DNA of 49,975 nucleotides, taken from positions 1 through 49,975 of the forward strand of contig JAJYDW010000026.1 of the NCBI GenBank assembly GCA_021790385.1, given 5' to 3'. Below the pieces are notes generated by a model. The model was not told the origin of the DNA and ran no database searches. It worked only from the letters and a program-made list of their open reading frames with translations. Position numbers and translations under genes: made by a program. Shown here piece after piece: positions 33,640 through 41,991 of the stretch. Numbering within the stretch: position 1 is the first letter of the stretch; each line of letters begins with the position of its first letter. The DNA is from Planctomycetota bacterium. Its GTDB lineage: Bacteria; Planctomycetota; Phycisphaerae; WQYP01.

Positions 33640-34437
33640 ATGGCGGAAAGCGTTTCCATTCTTGAACATAAAGGTTTTGGCGTAACGCAGCGGCGGGATA
33701 ACTGGTGGATCAAGCCACTGCTGGTGTTTATCGGGTTGTCCGCGTTTGGCGTGTATTCCACCTGGGCGGCCTGGCAAGGCGATAATTTTCTTTTCACCGG
33801 TCACGGGGCGTATTACCTTTCGCCCTTTTATTCACCGCAGGTGCAGTTGTGGTTTGGGTTGCATCTGCCATTTTCATTTGCCTTTTTGATTTTATGGATA
33901 CCGCTGGGTTTTCGGGCGACATGCTATTATTACCGCAAGACTTATTACCGGGCGTTTTTTGCGGATCCGGCGGCATGTGCGGTGGGTGAGCCGAAGCATC
34001 GGCACTATCATGGCGAGCGTAAATTTCCTTTTATTTTGCAGAATATACACCGTTACTTTTTTTACCTTGCAACGATTGTGCTGTTATTTTTGTGGTATGA
34101 CGCGGCACGGGCATTTTTTTTCCGGAGTGCGGCGGGACACCTGCATTTCGGAGTAGGTGTGGGGTCGCTGGTGATGCTGATCAATGTCATGGCGCTTTCC
34201 GGGTTCAGCTTCGGTTGTAATTCGCTGCGACATCTGGTGGGAGGAAAGCTGGATTGTTTCAGTTGTTCGCGGACGGCCCGGGCGCGTTACAAAATATGGG
34301 GCAAGGTATCAATTCTGAATTTACGGCATGCGGAATGGGCCTGGGTAAGCCTGTTTTCAGTGGGGCTGACCGATTTGTACATTCGCCTGTGTGCCATGGG
34401 AACGCTGCCTGATGTGAGGTTATTTATAATCAAGTGA
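33640..34437 (+). CDS. sdhC: Succinate dehydrogenase membrane anchor, Sdh1-like
   Basis: A 265-residue polytopic anchor from ATG 33640 (AGGA upstream); about five membrane helices. It is the only membrane subunit gene, so it replaces the usual SdhC+SdhD pair. After the helix VGSLVMLINVMALSGFSFG comes CNSLRHLVGGKLDCFSC (Cys193, His198, Cys206, Cys209), then a loop rich in Arg and the segment LNLRHAEWAWVSLFSVGLTDLYIRL. From memory, this pattern resembles the anchor of actinobacterial Sdh1 rather than E. coli SdhCD. It overlaps sdhA by 4 nt (GTGA), so expression is coupled. Quinone and cluster content cannot be decided from sequence alone. Confidence 0.82.
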   Translation: MAESVSILEHKGFGVTQRRDNWWIKPLLVFIGLSAFGVYSTWAAWQGDNFLFTGHGAYYLSPFYSPQVQLWFGLHLPFSFAFLILWIPLGFRATCYYYRKTYYRAFFADPAACAVGEPKHRHYHGERKFPFILQNIHRYFFYLATIVLLFLWYDAARAFFFRSAAGHLHFGVGVGSLVMLINVMALSGFSFGCNSLRHLVGGKLDCFSCSRTARARYKIWGKVSILNLRHAEWAWVSLFSVGLTDLYIRLCAMGTLPDVRLFIIK

Positions 34438-36167
34438 ACGATAAATACGAAACACACGAACATGATGTAATCATTATAGGAGCCGGCGGCGCGGGGTTGC
34501 GGGCGGCTATTGAATGTTCCGCCTCTGGTCTCAAGACGGCACTGATCTGTAAATCACTTTTAGGCAAGGCGCACACCGTAATGGCCGAAGGTGGAATTGC
34601 CGCTGCGTTGGCCAACGTAGATTCGCAGGACGGTTGGCAAACGCATTTTCAGGATACCATTTTCGGAGGCAAGTATCTCAATAATTGGCGCATGGCGGAA
34701 CTTCATGCGCGGGAAGCTCCGGAACGCGTGCGTGAATTGGAACGCTGGGGTGCGGTATTTGACCGTACGCCGGAGGGTAAAATTTTACAGCGGGCCTTTG
34801 GCGGACATACGTATAAACGCCTGGCCCACGTGGGCGATCGCACCGGTTTGGAACTGATTCGCACCTTGCAGGATAAAGGCATTCATCAGGGAATTGATGT
34901 GTATATGGAATGCACCATTACCCGGCTGCTGAAGGACGGCGAGCGGGTGTGTGGGGCCTTTGGGTATTGGAGGGAAACGGGAAGGTTTGTGGTATTCAAG
35001 GCCAAAGCCGTTGTGTTGGCCACCGGCGGCCTGGGGCGGTGTTATAAAATTACCTCGAATTCGTGGGAAGGTACCGGTGACGGCCATGCATTGGGTTTTG
35101 AAGCAGGGGCGGAACTTCTGGATATGGAGTTTGTGCAGTTTCATCCCACGGGCATGGTCTGGCCACCGGGCGTGCAGGGATTGCTGGTAACGGAAGCGGT
35201 GCGCGGGGAGGGCGGAATGCTGCGCAACAACAAGGGCGAACGCTTCATGGAAAAATATGATCCCAAGCGGATGGAACTTTCGACCCGGGATGTGGTGGCG
35301 CGGGCCATTTATACCGAAGTTAAGGAGGGACGGGGATCGCCGCACGGCGGATGTTTTCTGGATATTTCACATCGCGGCGCTGAATATGTGAAAAAGAAAT
35401 TGCCGAGCATGTATCATCAGTTCAAAGAACTGGCCGATGTAGATATTACGCGAGAACCCATGGAAGTAGGCCCCACGTGTCATTACGCCATGGGTGGGCT
35501 GAAGGTTGCCGCAGAAACCGGGGCCACTCGGGTTCCGGGTCTGTTTGCAGCCGGCGAATGTACCGGAGGAATGAACGGTGCCAACCGGCTGGGAGGAAAT
35601 TCGCTGTCCGATCTGGTGGTTTTTGGCCGACGGGCCGGCCTGGGAGCGGCAGAATATGCGAAAACGGCTTCGGCACCGAAGGTGGATGCCGCGGCCATAG
35701 AAAGTGCGGCAGGTGAAATGACCGGTTTCTTCGGACGTTCCGGTGCCGAAGACCCTTATAAACTGCACCTGGATCTGCAAAATACCATGCAAAGTCTGGT
35801 GGGAATTTTCCGGGAGGAAAAGGATTTGACTGCCGCCATTACCAAGCTCGAAGAATTCAAGCAACGGGCCCAGAATGTGGGAGTGGTAGAGGGGCAGCGG
35901 ATGTTTAATCCCGGCTGGCATTTGTGCCGGGATTTACACAATATGCTCATTTGTGCCGAGGCCATTGCGCGTGCAGCCTTGCGCCGCCAGGAAAGCCGCG
36001 GTGCTCACAGTCGCCTTGATTTCCCCCAATATGATAATTACTGGGGCGAACACAATCTACTTGTAACCAAGGATGGGCGGCAGATGAAGGTGGAAGCGTG
36101 TCCGGTAGTAAAAACTGCGGAACTTCAGCCGCTGGTGGATGACAAGAAAGCCAAGGAAAAGAAATGA
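34434..36167 (+). CDS. sdhA: Succinate dehydrogenase flavoprotein subunit
   Basis: A 577-residue FAD subunit that oxidises succinate to fumarate. The GTG start overlaps the sdhC stop. The dinucleotide motif IIIGAGGAGLRAA is at 13-25, and His47 in AHTVMAEGGIAAAL is the expected attachment point of FAD. Active-site regions include QFHPTGMVWPPG, TEAVRGEGGMLRN, HYAMGGLKV and GECTGGMNGANRLGGNSL. The C-terminal helical domain follows (MFNPGWHLCRDLHNMLICAEAIARAAL). It shares an ATGA overlap with sdhB. Confidence 0.95.
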   Translation: MNDKYETHEHDVIIIGAGGAGLRAAIECSASGLKTALICKSLLGKAHTVMAEGGIAAALANVDSQDGWQTHFQDTIFGGKYLNNWRMAELHAREAPERVRELERWGAVFDRTPEGKILQRAFGGHTYKRLAHVGDRTGLELIRTLQDKGIHQGIDVYMECTITRLLKDGERVCGAFGYWRETGRFVVFKAKAVVLATGGLGRCYKITSNSWEGTGDGHALGFEAGAELLDMEFVQFHPTGMVWPPGVQGLLVTEAVRGEGGMLRNNKGERFMEKYDPKRMELSTRDVVARAIYTEVKEGRGSPHGGCFLDISHRGAEYVKKKLPSMYHQFKELADVDITREPMEVGPTCHYAMGGLKVAAETGATRVPGLFAAGECTGGMNGANRLGGNSLSDLVVFGRRAGLGAAEYAKTASAPKVDAAAIESAAGEMTGFFGRSGAEDPYKLHLDLQNTMQSLVGIFREEKDLTAAITKLEEFKQRAQNVGVVEGQRMFNPGWHLCRDLHNMLICAEAIARAALRRQESRGAHSRLDFPQYDNYWGEHNLLVTKDGRQMKVEACPVVKTAELQPLVDDKKAKEKK

Positions 36168-36922
36168 GTACGCGAGTATTTAAAGTCTGGCGTGGCGATT
36201 CTGCCGGTGGTAAATTCGTGGATTACCAGGTGGATGTGCAGGAGGGCATGGTGGTGCTGGACGCGATCCACCAGATTCAGCGTCAGCATGCACCGGACTT
36301 GGCGTGCCGCTGGAACTGCAAGGCCGCCAAGTGTGGGTCCTGCAGTGCAGAGATCAATGGCAAGCCGCGGCTGATGTGCAAGACACGATTGGACGGTTTG
36401 CCGGTGGACCAAAGCGTCAACGTGGCACCGATGAAATCATTTCCACTGATTCGTGATCTGGTAACGGATATATCGTGGAATTACACGGTGAACAAAAAGA
36501 TTCCGCCTTTTACACCGGGGGCCGATGCCACGTTCCTAATGCGTCAGCGCGATGTGGACCGCGTGCAGGAATTCCGCAAGTGTATCGAGTGCTTTTTATG
36601 CCAGGATGTATGCCACGTTCTGCGCGAACACGATCTCAAACCGCAGTTTTTCGGCCCGCGCTTTCTGGTTCGCGTGGCCAGCCTCGAAATGCACCCCATG
36701 GATACTCTGGACCGGCTGAAATTGCTCAAGGATGAGGGTGGTGTGGGGCTGTGTAACATCACCAAATGCTGCACGGAGGTATGCCCTGAAGAAATTCACA
36801 TTACAGATAACGCCATTATCCCGCTGAAAGAGCGCGTGGTCGATAAATATTACGATCCACTGCGCATTGTGTTGCGTGTGCTCATGGGTACCGGTCAAGA
36901 TGGTGGTGCGGCGGAAAAATAA
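36164..36922 (+). CDS. sdhB: Succinate dehydrogenase iron-sulfur subunit
   Basis: A 252-residue electron-transfer subunit. The plant-type [2Fe-2S] ligands are Cys52, Cys57, Cys60 and Cys72 in NCKAAKCGSCSAEING...MC. The bacterial-ferredoxin part has CIECFLCQDVC and CNITKCCTEVCPEEIH, giving ligands for the [4Fe-4S] and [3Fe-4S] clusters. The start overlaps sdhA by 4 nt. Its last 28 nt overlap the end of the convergent MATE gene. Confidence 0.94.
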   Translation: MSTRVFKVWRGDSAGGKFVDYQVDVQEGMVVLDAIHQIQRQHAPDLACRWNCKAAKCGSCSAEINGKPRLMCKTRLDGLPVDQSVNVAPMKSFPLIRDLVTDISWNYTVNKKIPPFTPGADATFLMRQRDVDRVQEFRKCIECFLCQDVCHVLREHDLKPQFFGPRFLVRVASLEMHPMDTLDRLKLLKDEGGVGLCNITKCCTEVCPEEIHITDNAIIPLKERVVDKYYDPLRIVLRVLMGTGQDGGAAEK

Positions 36923-38331
36923 TCAGAGGCCAGGGAGTGGACCGCAATATGTCGCCAGCGAAAAAGATTAGCCATGCCCAGCACACAGACATAGATGGCG
37001 GCCATCAACCAGGGGCCGCGTGGACCGACACTGGGGTAGAATGTGGCAGCCGCGTAGCCGCCAGCCACGCAAATTCCCCAGGATAAAACCACCCATAATA
37101 TGGCCGGCAGCAGCGTATCGCCGGCACCGCGTAAGGCGCTGATGGAAATAATGTTGACCGCGTCAAATGTCTGAAAGAAAGCGGCGAAAATCAGCAAGGC
37201 CACGGCAATATGAACTTGCTGTGGACTGGCCAGAAATACTCCTGCCAGAGCGTGTCCGCCTAGCCAGAACAGTAGTCCGCAGGAACTCATGTAGGCCATG
37301 GCCAAACCTAACGCTATCCGCGTGGATCGGCGTGCCGTGGCTGCATCACCCACACCCCAGTATCGAGCCACAACCGCATTCACTGCGGATCCCAGGCCTA
37401 CCGCAGGCAGGTACGATATTTGGATGAAGCGCATGACGGCACTTTGCGCTTCGGCGGCATCGGCACCAAAGCGATTCACCAGCCACAGCGTAAAAATGGT
37501 CCAAGTAAGCACATCGTTGCTCCATTGGCAGCCGGCGGGCAAGCCAAGCCGCAGTAGTGGGAGCAACTTAGCCCAGCGCAGTGGCCACGTTGCGGCACTG
37601 TGAAACTGCCTGCGGGTTTGGGCGGATAAAAAAAAACCGGCCATAATTCCGAATGAAACCAGCGTGCCGGTGGCTGTGGCTATCGCCGAGCCGACCAAGC
37701 CGAGTTGTGGCATGCCGGCGTGGCCGAAAATAAGCAGCCAGTCTAAGATTAAATTCACCAGATTTCCGGCCAGACCCGCAATGGCTACACGCAAGGGGCG
37801 GGCCACGCCCATGTAAAAGCTGGTTAACACCATCAAAGCCAGATTGACGGGGGCGGCGGCAATGAGAAAATCAAAAAATAACACCTGCCCATGCAGCAGC
37901 ACCCCGGTTTGCCCCAGCAACCCAAAGATGATCGGAGCCACAAAAATCAGGCCGATGCAAGGCAGGACGGCAAACAGGGCGCACCAGAGCCCTTGCCACG
38001 CAAAGATCGCCGCATCGGTGTTGGCAGCACGCCCAAAAGCTTGACCAGAGAGTGTGTTCACGCATTGGGCCAACCCGGAAAGAAAGGCCAATGGAATCCA
38101 CGCCACGATGCCGCCGCCATACGATGCCGCCAAAGTAACCCCGCCCCCTGGTGTTTGCCGGTCCAGCCAGGAAAGCATCAGGCCGTCGATAAACTGCATC
38201 ACGGTCAGACCCAGCATCCCCAGCACATTGGGTGCGGCATTCAACAGAAGCTCTGAAAGCAGCGCTCCATTGGCGGGGCAGCCATGGACGGAGTGGGGGG
38301 CGGTAGATTGAGTTTGGTCATGCGGAGCCAT
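36895..38331 (-). CDS. MATE-family multidrug efflux transporter
   Basis: A 478-residue inner-membrane antiporter with about twelve membrane helices in two homologous halves. Helix 1 region LLSELLLNAAPNVLGMLGLTVMQFIDGLMLS and CVNTLSGQAFGRAANTDAA are family features (the latter is the conserved GQ-x-G motif). Members export cationic drugs or metabolites using Na+ or H+ gradients; the substrate is unknown. The ATG at 38331 is only 7 nt from a TAGAAT, so its mRNA may be leaderless. Its 3' end overlaps sdhB tail to tail. Confidence 0.88.
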   Translation of the reverse strand: MAPHDQTQSTAPHSVHGCPANGALLSELLLNAAPNVLGMLGLTVMQFIDGLMLSWLDRQTPGGGVTLAASYGGGIVAWIPLAFLSGLAQCVNTLSGQAFGRAANTDAAIFAWQGLWCALFAVLPCIGLIFVAPIIFGLLGQTGVLLHGQVLFFDFLIAAAPVNLALMVLTSFYMGVARPLRVAIAGLAGNLVNLILDWLLIFGHAGMPQLGLVGSAIATATGTLVSFGIMAGFFLSAQTRRQFHSAATWPLRWAKLLPLLRLGLPAGCQWSNDVLTWTIFTLWLVNRFGADAAEAQSAVMRFIQISYLPAVGLGSAVNAVVARYWGVGDAATARRSTRIALGLAMAYMSSCGLLFWLGGHALAGVFLASPQQVHIAVALLIFAAFFQTFDAVNIISISALRGAGDTLLPAILWVVLSWGICVAGGYAAATFYPSVGPRGPWLMAAIYVCVLGMANLFRWRHIAVHSLASDYFSAAPPS

Positions 38332-38338
38332 CTGCCGG

Positions 38339-38344
38339 ATTCTA
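38339..38344 (-). promoter_or_regulatory. -10 box next to the MATE gene start
   Basis: TAGAAT on the minus strand, five of six to consensus, 7 nt before the ATG. The -35 region is weak. The distance predicts a transcript that begins at the start codon. Confidence 0.3.
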
Positions 38345-38422
38345 CCATGTCACGGTTCGCTTGATAGGCAAGCCCCCTCCACGTTACTATAATTGATATG
38401 ATGATCAGGAAAGGTTTTATCC

Positions 38423-38791
38423 ATGACCAGTGCTTATGCCAATTTAACTGACTCGGTGGATTCCGAGTCCACGCCCAACGGTTACAGCGTCATCCGCGGA
38501 TTTTTCTGGATGATTTTTTTTCTGGCTGGTATTGGAGCCATTGTCGCGGATCTGTTGATTCGTTATAAGTACCTGGAGCATGCCAACCCGACGGATTATG
38601 TGCGGCTCGCGATTGCGGGCGTAACTTTGCATCTTGTGGGATGTTACCTCGCAGGCGGCGCAGTAGGGTTGGCCCCACCTAAAAACAAGGGTTTATTGGC
38701 TTTAAGCATCGTGGTGCTGACCGCTAACGTACTTTTCACCTTCCTGTTGATCGCAACCGGGCCGTTGACCCTTACCTATATAAGGGCATAA
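38423..38791 (+). CDS. Small membrane protein of unknown function
   Basis: A 122-residue protein with three hydrophobic helices: about residues 28-46 (FWMIFFLAGIGAIVADLLI), 62-83 and 92-113. AGGAAAGG lies ahead of the ATG and TATAAT at 38388-38393 is a possible -10 box. The N-terminal 25 residues are Ser/Thr-rich and the loops carry few charges. I recognise no family. It is 229 nt upstream of the siroheme reductase but that gene has its own promoter, so a functional link is not established. Confidence 0.6.
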   Translation: MTSAYANLTDSVDSESTPNGYSVIRGFFWMIFFLAGIGAIVADLLIRYKYLEHANPTDYVRLAIAGVTLHLVGCYLAGGAVGLAPPKNKGLLALSIVVLTANVLFTFLLIATGPLTLTYIRA

Positions 38792-38924
38792 GAGTGATTT
38801 GCGGCTGGCGCGGTTGTTGTTGTGGCGTGATTTGTGGATGGTTGGATCAGGGCTGGCGTCATCAAGCGCCTATAGGGTAAAGCCGGCCCGGGTTTTAATT
38901 CCCATAGTGCAAGTAGGAATATGC

Positions 38925-38953
38925 TTGCATTAGATAAATCTATTTGATATAGT
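38925..38953 (+). promoter_or_regulatory. Promoter for the siroheme reductase gene
   Basis: TTGCAT (38925-38930), a 17-nt spacer and TATAGT (38948-38953). The predicted start near 38960 places the palindrome at 38969-39003 just downstream of it. Confidence 0.4.
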
Positions 38954-38968
38954 CTTTGTAATTGGTTA

Positions 38969-39003
38969 TTTTAATTACCTACTTATAAAGTATGTAATTA
39001 AAA
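38969..39003 (+). promoter_or_regulatory. 35-bp dyad between promoter and nirA start, probable operator
   Basis: Outer arms TTTTAATTAC and GTAATTAAAA (10 nt each, perfect), inner arms TACTT and AAGTA (5 nt each, perfect) around ATA, with one mismatched position per side. It spans about +9 to +43 of the predicted transcript and ends 17 nt before the ATG. The extent and symmetry suit a repressor operator; folding in the RNA is the other possibility. Confidence 0.6.
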
Positions 39004-39020
39004 GTTTTGGAGTCGGTACT

Positions 39021-40778
39021 ATGAATGATCCATCAATATCAACGGTGTTGGCAGGTGGCCGTAAACTCAACAAGGTGGAGGAAATCAAGCTGGCCAAGGA
39101 TGGTTTGGATGTGTGGGATGATATCTTCCGTTATGCCCGGGCTGAGGTTGCCGAACCGCTGGAAATACTCCTTTCCGCAAAAGATTTGGATACCTATCGG
39201 CGAACGGTGCCTCGTTGCGATGCGCCGGAAGTCATTCGTAGTGCGGCGCGGCGGGCCAAAGTAACGGAAGAAGATTTTGTGCGTCTTCGCTGGTTTGGCA
39301 TTTACCAGCAACTGCCCAACTTGTGCCATTTTATGCTACGTATTCGCATTCCCAACGGTTTTCTCAACGTGGAGCAGCTTGAAGCCATTGCCACCATCGT
39401 CGAAAAATATACCAGTGGATTTGCCGACATTACCACGCGCCAATGCTTTCAGTTGCATTATTTGACGCTGGAAGCCCTGGCAGAAATTTTGCCTCAATTG
39501 GAGCGGGTGGGCCTGGTAAGCAAGTTTGCCTGCGGCGATACTCCACGCAATGTGGTGGGTTGCCCGCTGGCTGGTTGTCTGGCTGCGGAAATTATAGATG
39601 CTTCCCCGGCCGTCGCGGCCGTCAACCAGATGTTTCTGGATGGCAACAAGGAATTCAGCAATTTTCCAAGGAAATTTAAATCAGCCGTGGGGGGGTGCCA
39701 CCTGCACTGCCATCAACCGCAGATCAATGATATCGGCGTGTTCGGTGTGCGACGGATACATCCGGTGAGCGGCCAGGAAGAACGCGGGTTTGGCTTGTGC
39801 GTCGGCGGCGGACTTTCCAGCCAGCCCTATATTGGGCAGGGCCTGCGGGTCTTTGTACATGAGGCTCAACTACCGGCGGTGGCCCGTGGTGTAGCCCACG
39901 TTTTCCGTGATCATGGTTATCGTGAAAAACGCACCAGAGCAAGACTGAAATACCTGGTGGCGGACTGGGGCTGGCAGAAGTTCCGGGATTATCTGGAAGC
40001 CGACATGGGCTTCAAACTGGAACATGATGACAACATCGCCGCCCCCGAATATGCTCCGCATACGGATCATCTGGGTTCAGGCCTGCAGAAGCAGCCTGGT
40101 TTATCCTACATTGGTGTGCCCATTGAACGCGGGCGCATCACGGCGGCGCAGTTGCATGCCGCTGCTGAAATTGCGCGGAAGATTGCCGGTGCAGACAAAG
40201 CCCGCCTGGCCCTTTCCAACAAGCAGAATCTGCTGTTTGTGAACATTCCTACGACTCGCGTGGAGGAAATGTGCAAGGCTTTGGATGGGGCGGGGTTAAC
40301 GCCTCATGCGCCGCTCTGGCGGGGCAACCTGGTTTCCTGCACTGGCACGCAATTCTGCAATCTGGCGATTGTGGAAACCAAGGCCCGGGCCGGCAGGATT
40401 CTCAAATACCTTGAAGAAAATGTCGAAATTGATACTCCCATTATGGTCAGTGTTACGGGTTGCCCGAACAGTTGCGCTCAATATCAGGTGGCAGATATCG
40501 GGCTGATGGGAGTGGTCTGCAATTTTCGCGGGCAGCGCGGCACCGAAGCGTTTCAGATCATGCTGGGCGGCACGCTCGGAGCTGACGCCGCATTTGCCAA
40601 AGTGGCACTGAAAAAAGTTCCGGCGGATTTTGTCCATCAATCCATCGCCCAAATTGTGCAGGCTTACAAGGATAATCGTACTGGCGAAGATGAAACCTTC
40701 CGGCAGTTCGTGCTGCGCAACACGCCGGAACAACTGGCTCAATGGCTTCATATTCCGGAAATGGCCGAGGTCAATTAA
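39021..40778 (+). CDS. nirA: Ferredoxin-type assimilatory nitrite reductase (siroheme protein)
   Basis: A 585-residue enzyme of the nitrite/sulfite reductase family, built from two duplicated halves. The siroheme-[4Fe-4S] ligands are Cys440 and Cys446 (CTGTQFC) and Cys481 and Cys485 (TGCPNSC). The first half has FMLRIRIPNGFLNVEQLEAIATIVEKYTSGFADITTRQCFQLHYL. The TGCPNS motif, rather than TGCPNG, favours nitrite over sulfite reduction, i.e. six-electron reduction of nitrite to ammonia. No nitrate reductase or nitrite transporter is nearby. A promoter and a large dyad precede it, so expression is probably regulated, presumably by nitrogen or sulfur supply. Confidence 0.78.
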   Translation: MNDPSISTVLAGGRKLNKVEEIKLAKDGLDVWDDIFRYARAEVAEPLEILLSAKDLDTYRRTVPRCDAPEVIRSAARRAKVTEEDFVRLRWFGIYQQLPNLCHFMLRIRIPNGFLNVEQLEAIATIVEKYTSGFADITTRQCFQLHYLTLEALAEILPQLERVGLVSKFACGDTPRNVVGCPLAGCLAAEIIDASPAVAAVNQMFLDGNKEFSNFPRKFKSAVGGCHLHCHQPQINDIGVFGVRRIHPVSGQEERGFGLCVGGGLSSQPYIGQGLRVFVHEAQLPAVARGVAHVFRDHGYREKRTRARLKYLVADWGWQKFRDYLEADMGFKLEHDDNIAAPEYAPHTDHLGSGLQKQPGLSYIGVPIERGRITAAQLHAAAEIARKIAGADKARLALSNKQNLLFVNIPTTRVEEMCKALDGAGLTPHAPLWRGNLVSCTGTQFCNLAIVETKARAGRILKYLEENVEIDTPIMVSVTGCPNSCAQYQVADIGLMGVVCNFRGQRGTEAFQIMLGGTLGADAAFAKVALKKVPADFVHQSIAQIVQAYKDNRTGEDETFRQFVLRNTPEQLAQWLHIPEMAEVN

Positions 40779-40805
40779 ACCAGGGTGCCGCTGCTTGGGT
40801 CGTTG

Positions 40806-41618
40806 TTACGGCAATATCAGTCGTTGGCCATACTCGCATATGTCGGCCCGCAGGCTGGGGTACTTGACCCGGTAGTAATCGAGAAAGTCCTGCGGGTTGG
40901 CGCTGTTCATGGCAAACATGTCGTAATGGGCCGGCAGCACCAGCTTAGGCCGCAGCGAACCGGCCAGATCCGCCGCTTCCTGAAAGGTCAGATTACCAAT
41001 GCAGCCGCTGCTGAGCCTCCTGGCATCGCGACCATTGATGGGCAAAATCATCAGGTCGAATTGCCATTGCCGCAATTTGGCCTGCATGCCTTCGTACATG
41101 CAAGTATCGCCAGCGTGATAAAAGCACAGGCCGTCGGCTTCAAACACGAAACCCAGAAATAAGTTTCCACCGGTTTTGGGATCAATGGCCAGAAATTCAT
41201 GTGCCGCGGGCACGCCGGTAATTTTTACCCGCCCGGCTTGTACGCTCAGGCCGTCGTCCACGCCAAGAAAACGTTGAACCGGCAGATGAAATTCCTCCGC
41301 CAGACTTGTCACAAAAGCCCGAGGCACCACAAATTTCGCCTGCGGAGAAGCCTGGGCGGCTATAGGCCATGCGGGACGGTCAATATGGTCCGCGTGGTCG
41401 TGGGTGCCACAGATGAAATCGGCGTTGGTGGCCAATGCCGCGGGAATCAACGGTGGCACAAGGCGGCTCGGCATGGAGGTAAAAAAAACATCAATGTATA
41501 AGATCGTATCCGAAATCTTCACAACATAGCTGTGCTGGCCCAGCCACCACAGTGCCATTTGCCCGCGTCCCGGCCGACAGGCATTGATGTCGGCAATCAG
41601 GTCTGTTCCAGCAAGCAT
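40806..41618 (-). CDS. UlaG-like metallo-beta-lactamase-fold hydrolase
   Basis: A 270-residue cytoplasmic MBL-fold protein. The metal motif THDHADH (His73, His75, Asp77, His78) is complete, with the later ligands in AAHEF, HAGDT and LPAHYDMF. The start GQMALWWLGQHSYVVKISDTILYIDVFF is like L-ascorbate-6-phosphate lactonase UlaG and its many uncharacterised relatives. No ascorbate or other sugar genes lie next to it, so the substrate is unknown. AAAGG lies upstream. It converges on nirA with a gap of 27 nt. Confidence 0.83.
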   Translation of the reverse strand: MLAGTDLIADINACRPGRGQMALWWLGQHSYVVKISDTILYIDVFFTSMPSRLVPPLIPAALATNADFICGTHDHADHIDRPAWPIAAQASPQAKFVVPRAFVTSLAEEFHLPVQRFLGVDDGLSVQAGRVKITGVPAAHEFLAIDPKTGGNLFLGFVFEADGLCFYHAGDTCMYEGMQAKLRQWQFDLMILPINGRDARRLSSGCIGNLTFQEAADLAGSLRPKLVLPAHYDMFAMNSANPQDFLDYYRVKYPSLRADICEYGQRLILP

Positions 41619-41991
41619 AAATAATGCCTTTCTAAGAGAAGTGGCCTATTTAGTGTATTGTCATTGATTGCCATCCAAACCGCAAGGAGACTGGTTATCG
41701 GCGGGCCGGTAATTGTGCGCAGCGCGGGCTGTCGACAAGGATGTTTCCACCCAGACCAGCCCACGGCCTGACTGGCTTTGGGACCGCGTAAAAATAACTT
41801 CACACTTTCCGGTTGGTTCTTTTGGCCGCGGGCGTCGTTGTTCGCTCCTTACAGACCCGCGGCGGGGGTATGCGCGTCGTTTGAGATTGGTCGGCGGCCA
41901 AAACTCCTGCACCGTAAAATATGAATTTATTTTTGACAAGCCCCCTTATTTGTGGAAATAATAGATCGGCCGGAGCGTTTACGCACAAAGT
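41619..41991 (+). other. Divergent spacer with promoter and inverted repeat
   Basis: A 373-nt gap between the hydrolase and the GT-C-like gene. It holds an inverted repeat of 8 nt, GCCGCGGG (41825-41832) and CCCGCGGC (41856-41863), and the promoter at 41933-41962. No gene is visible in the remainder. Confidence 0.4.
41933..41962 (+). promoter_or_regulatory. Promoter for the GT-C-like gene
   Basis: Perfect TTGACA (41933-41938), an 18-nt spacer and AATAAT (41957-41962, five of six), giving a leader of about 23 nt before the ATG at 41992. Confidence 0.5.
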
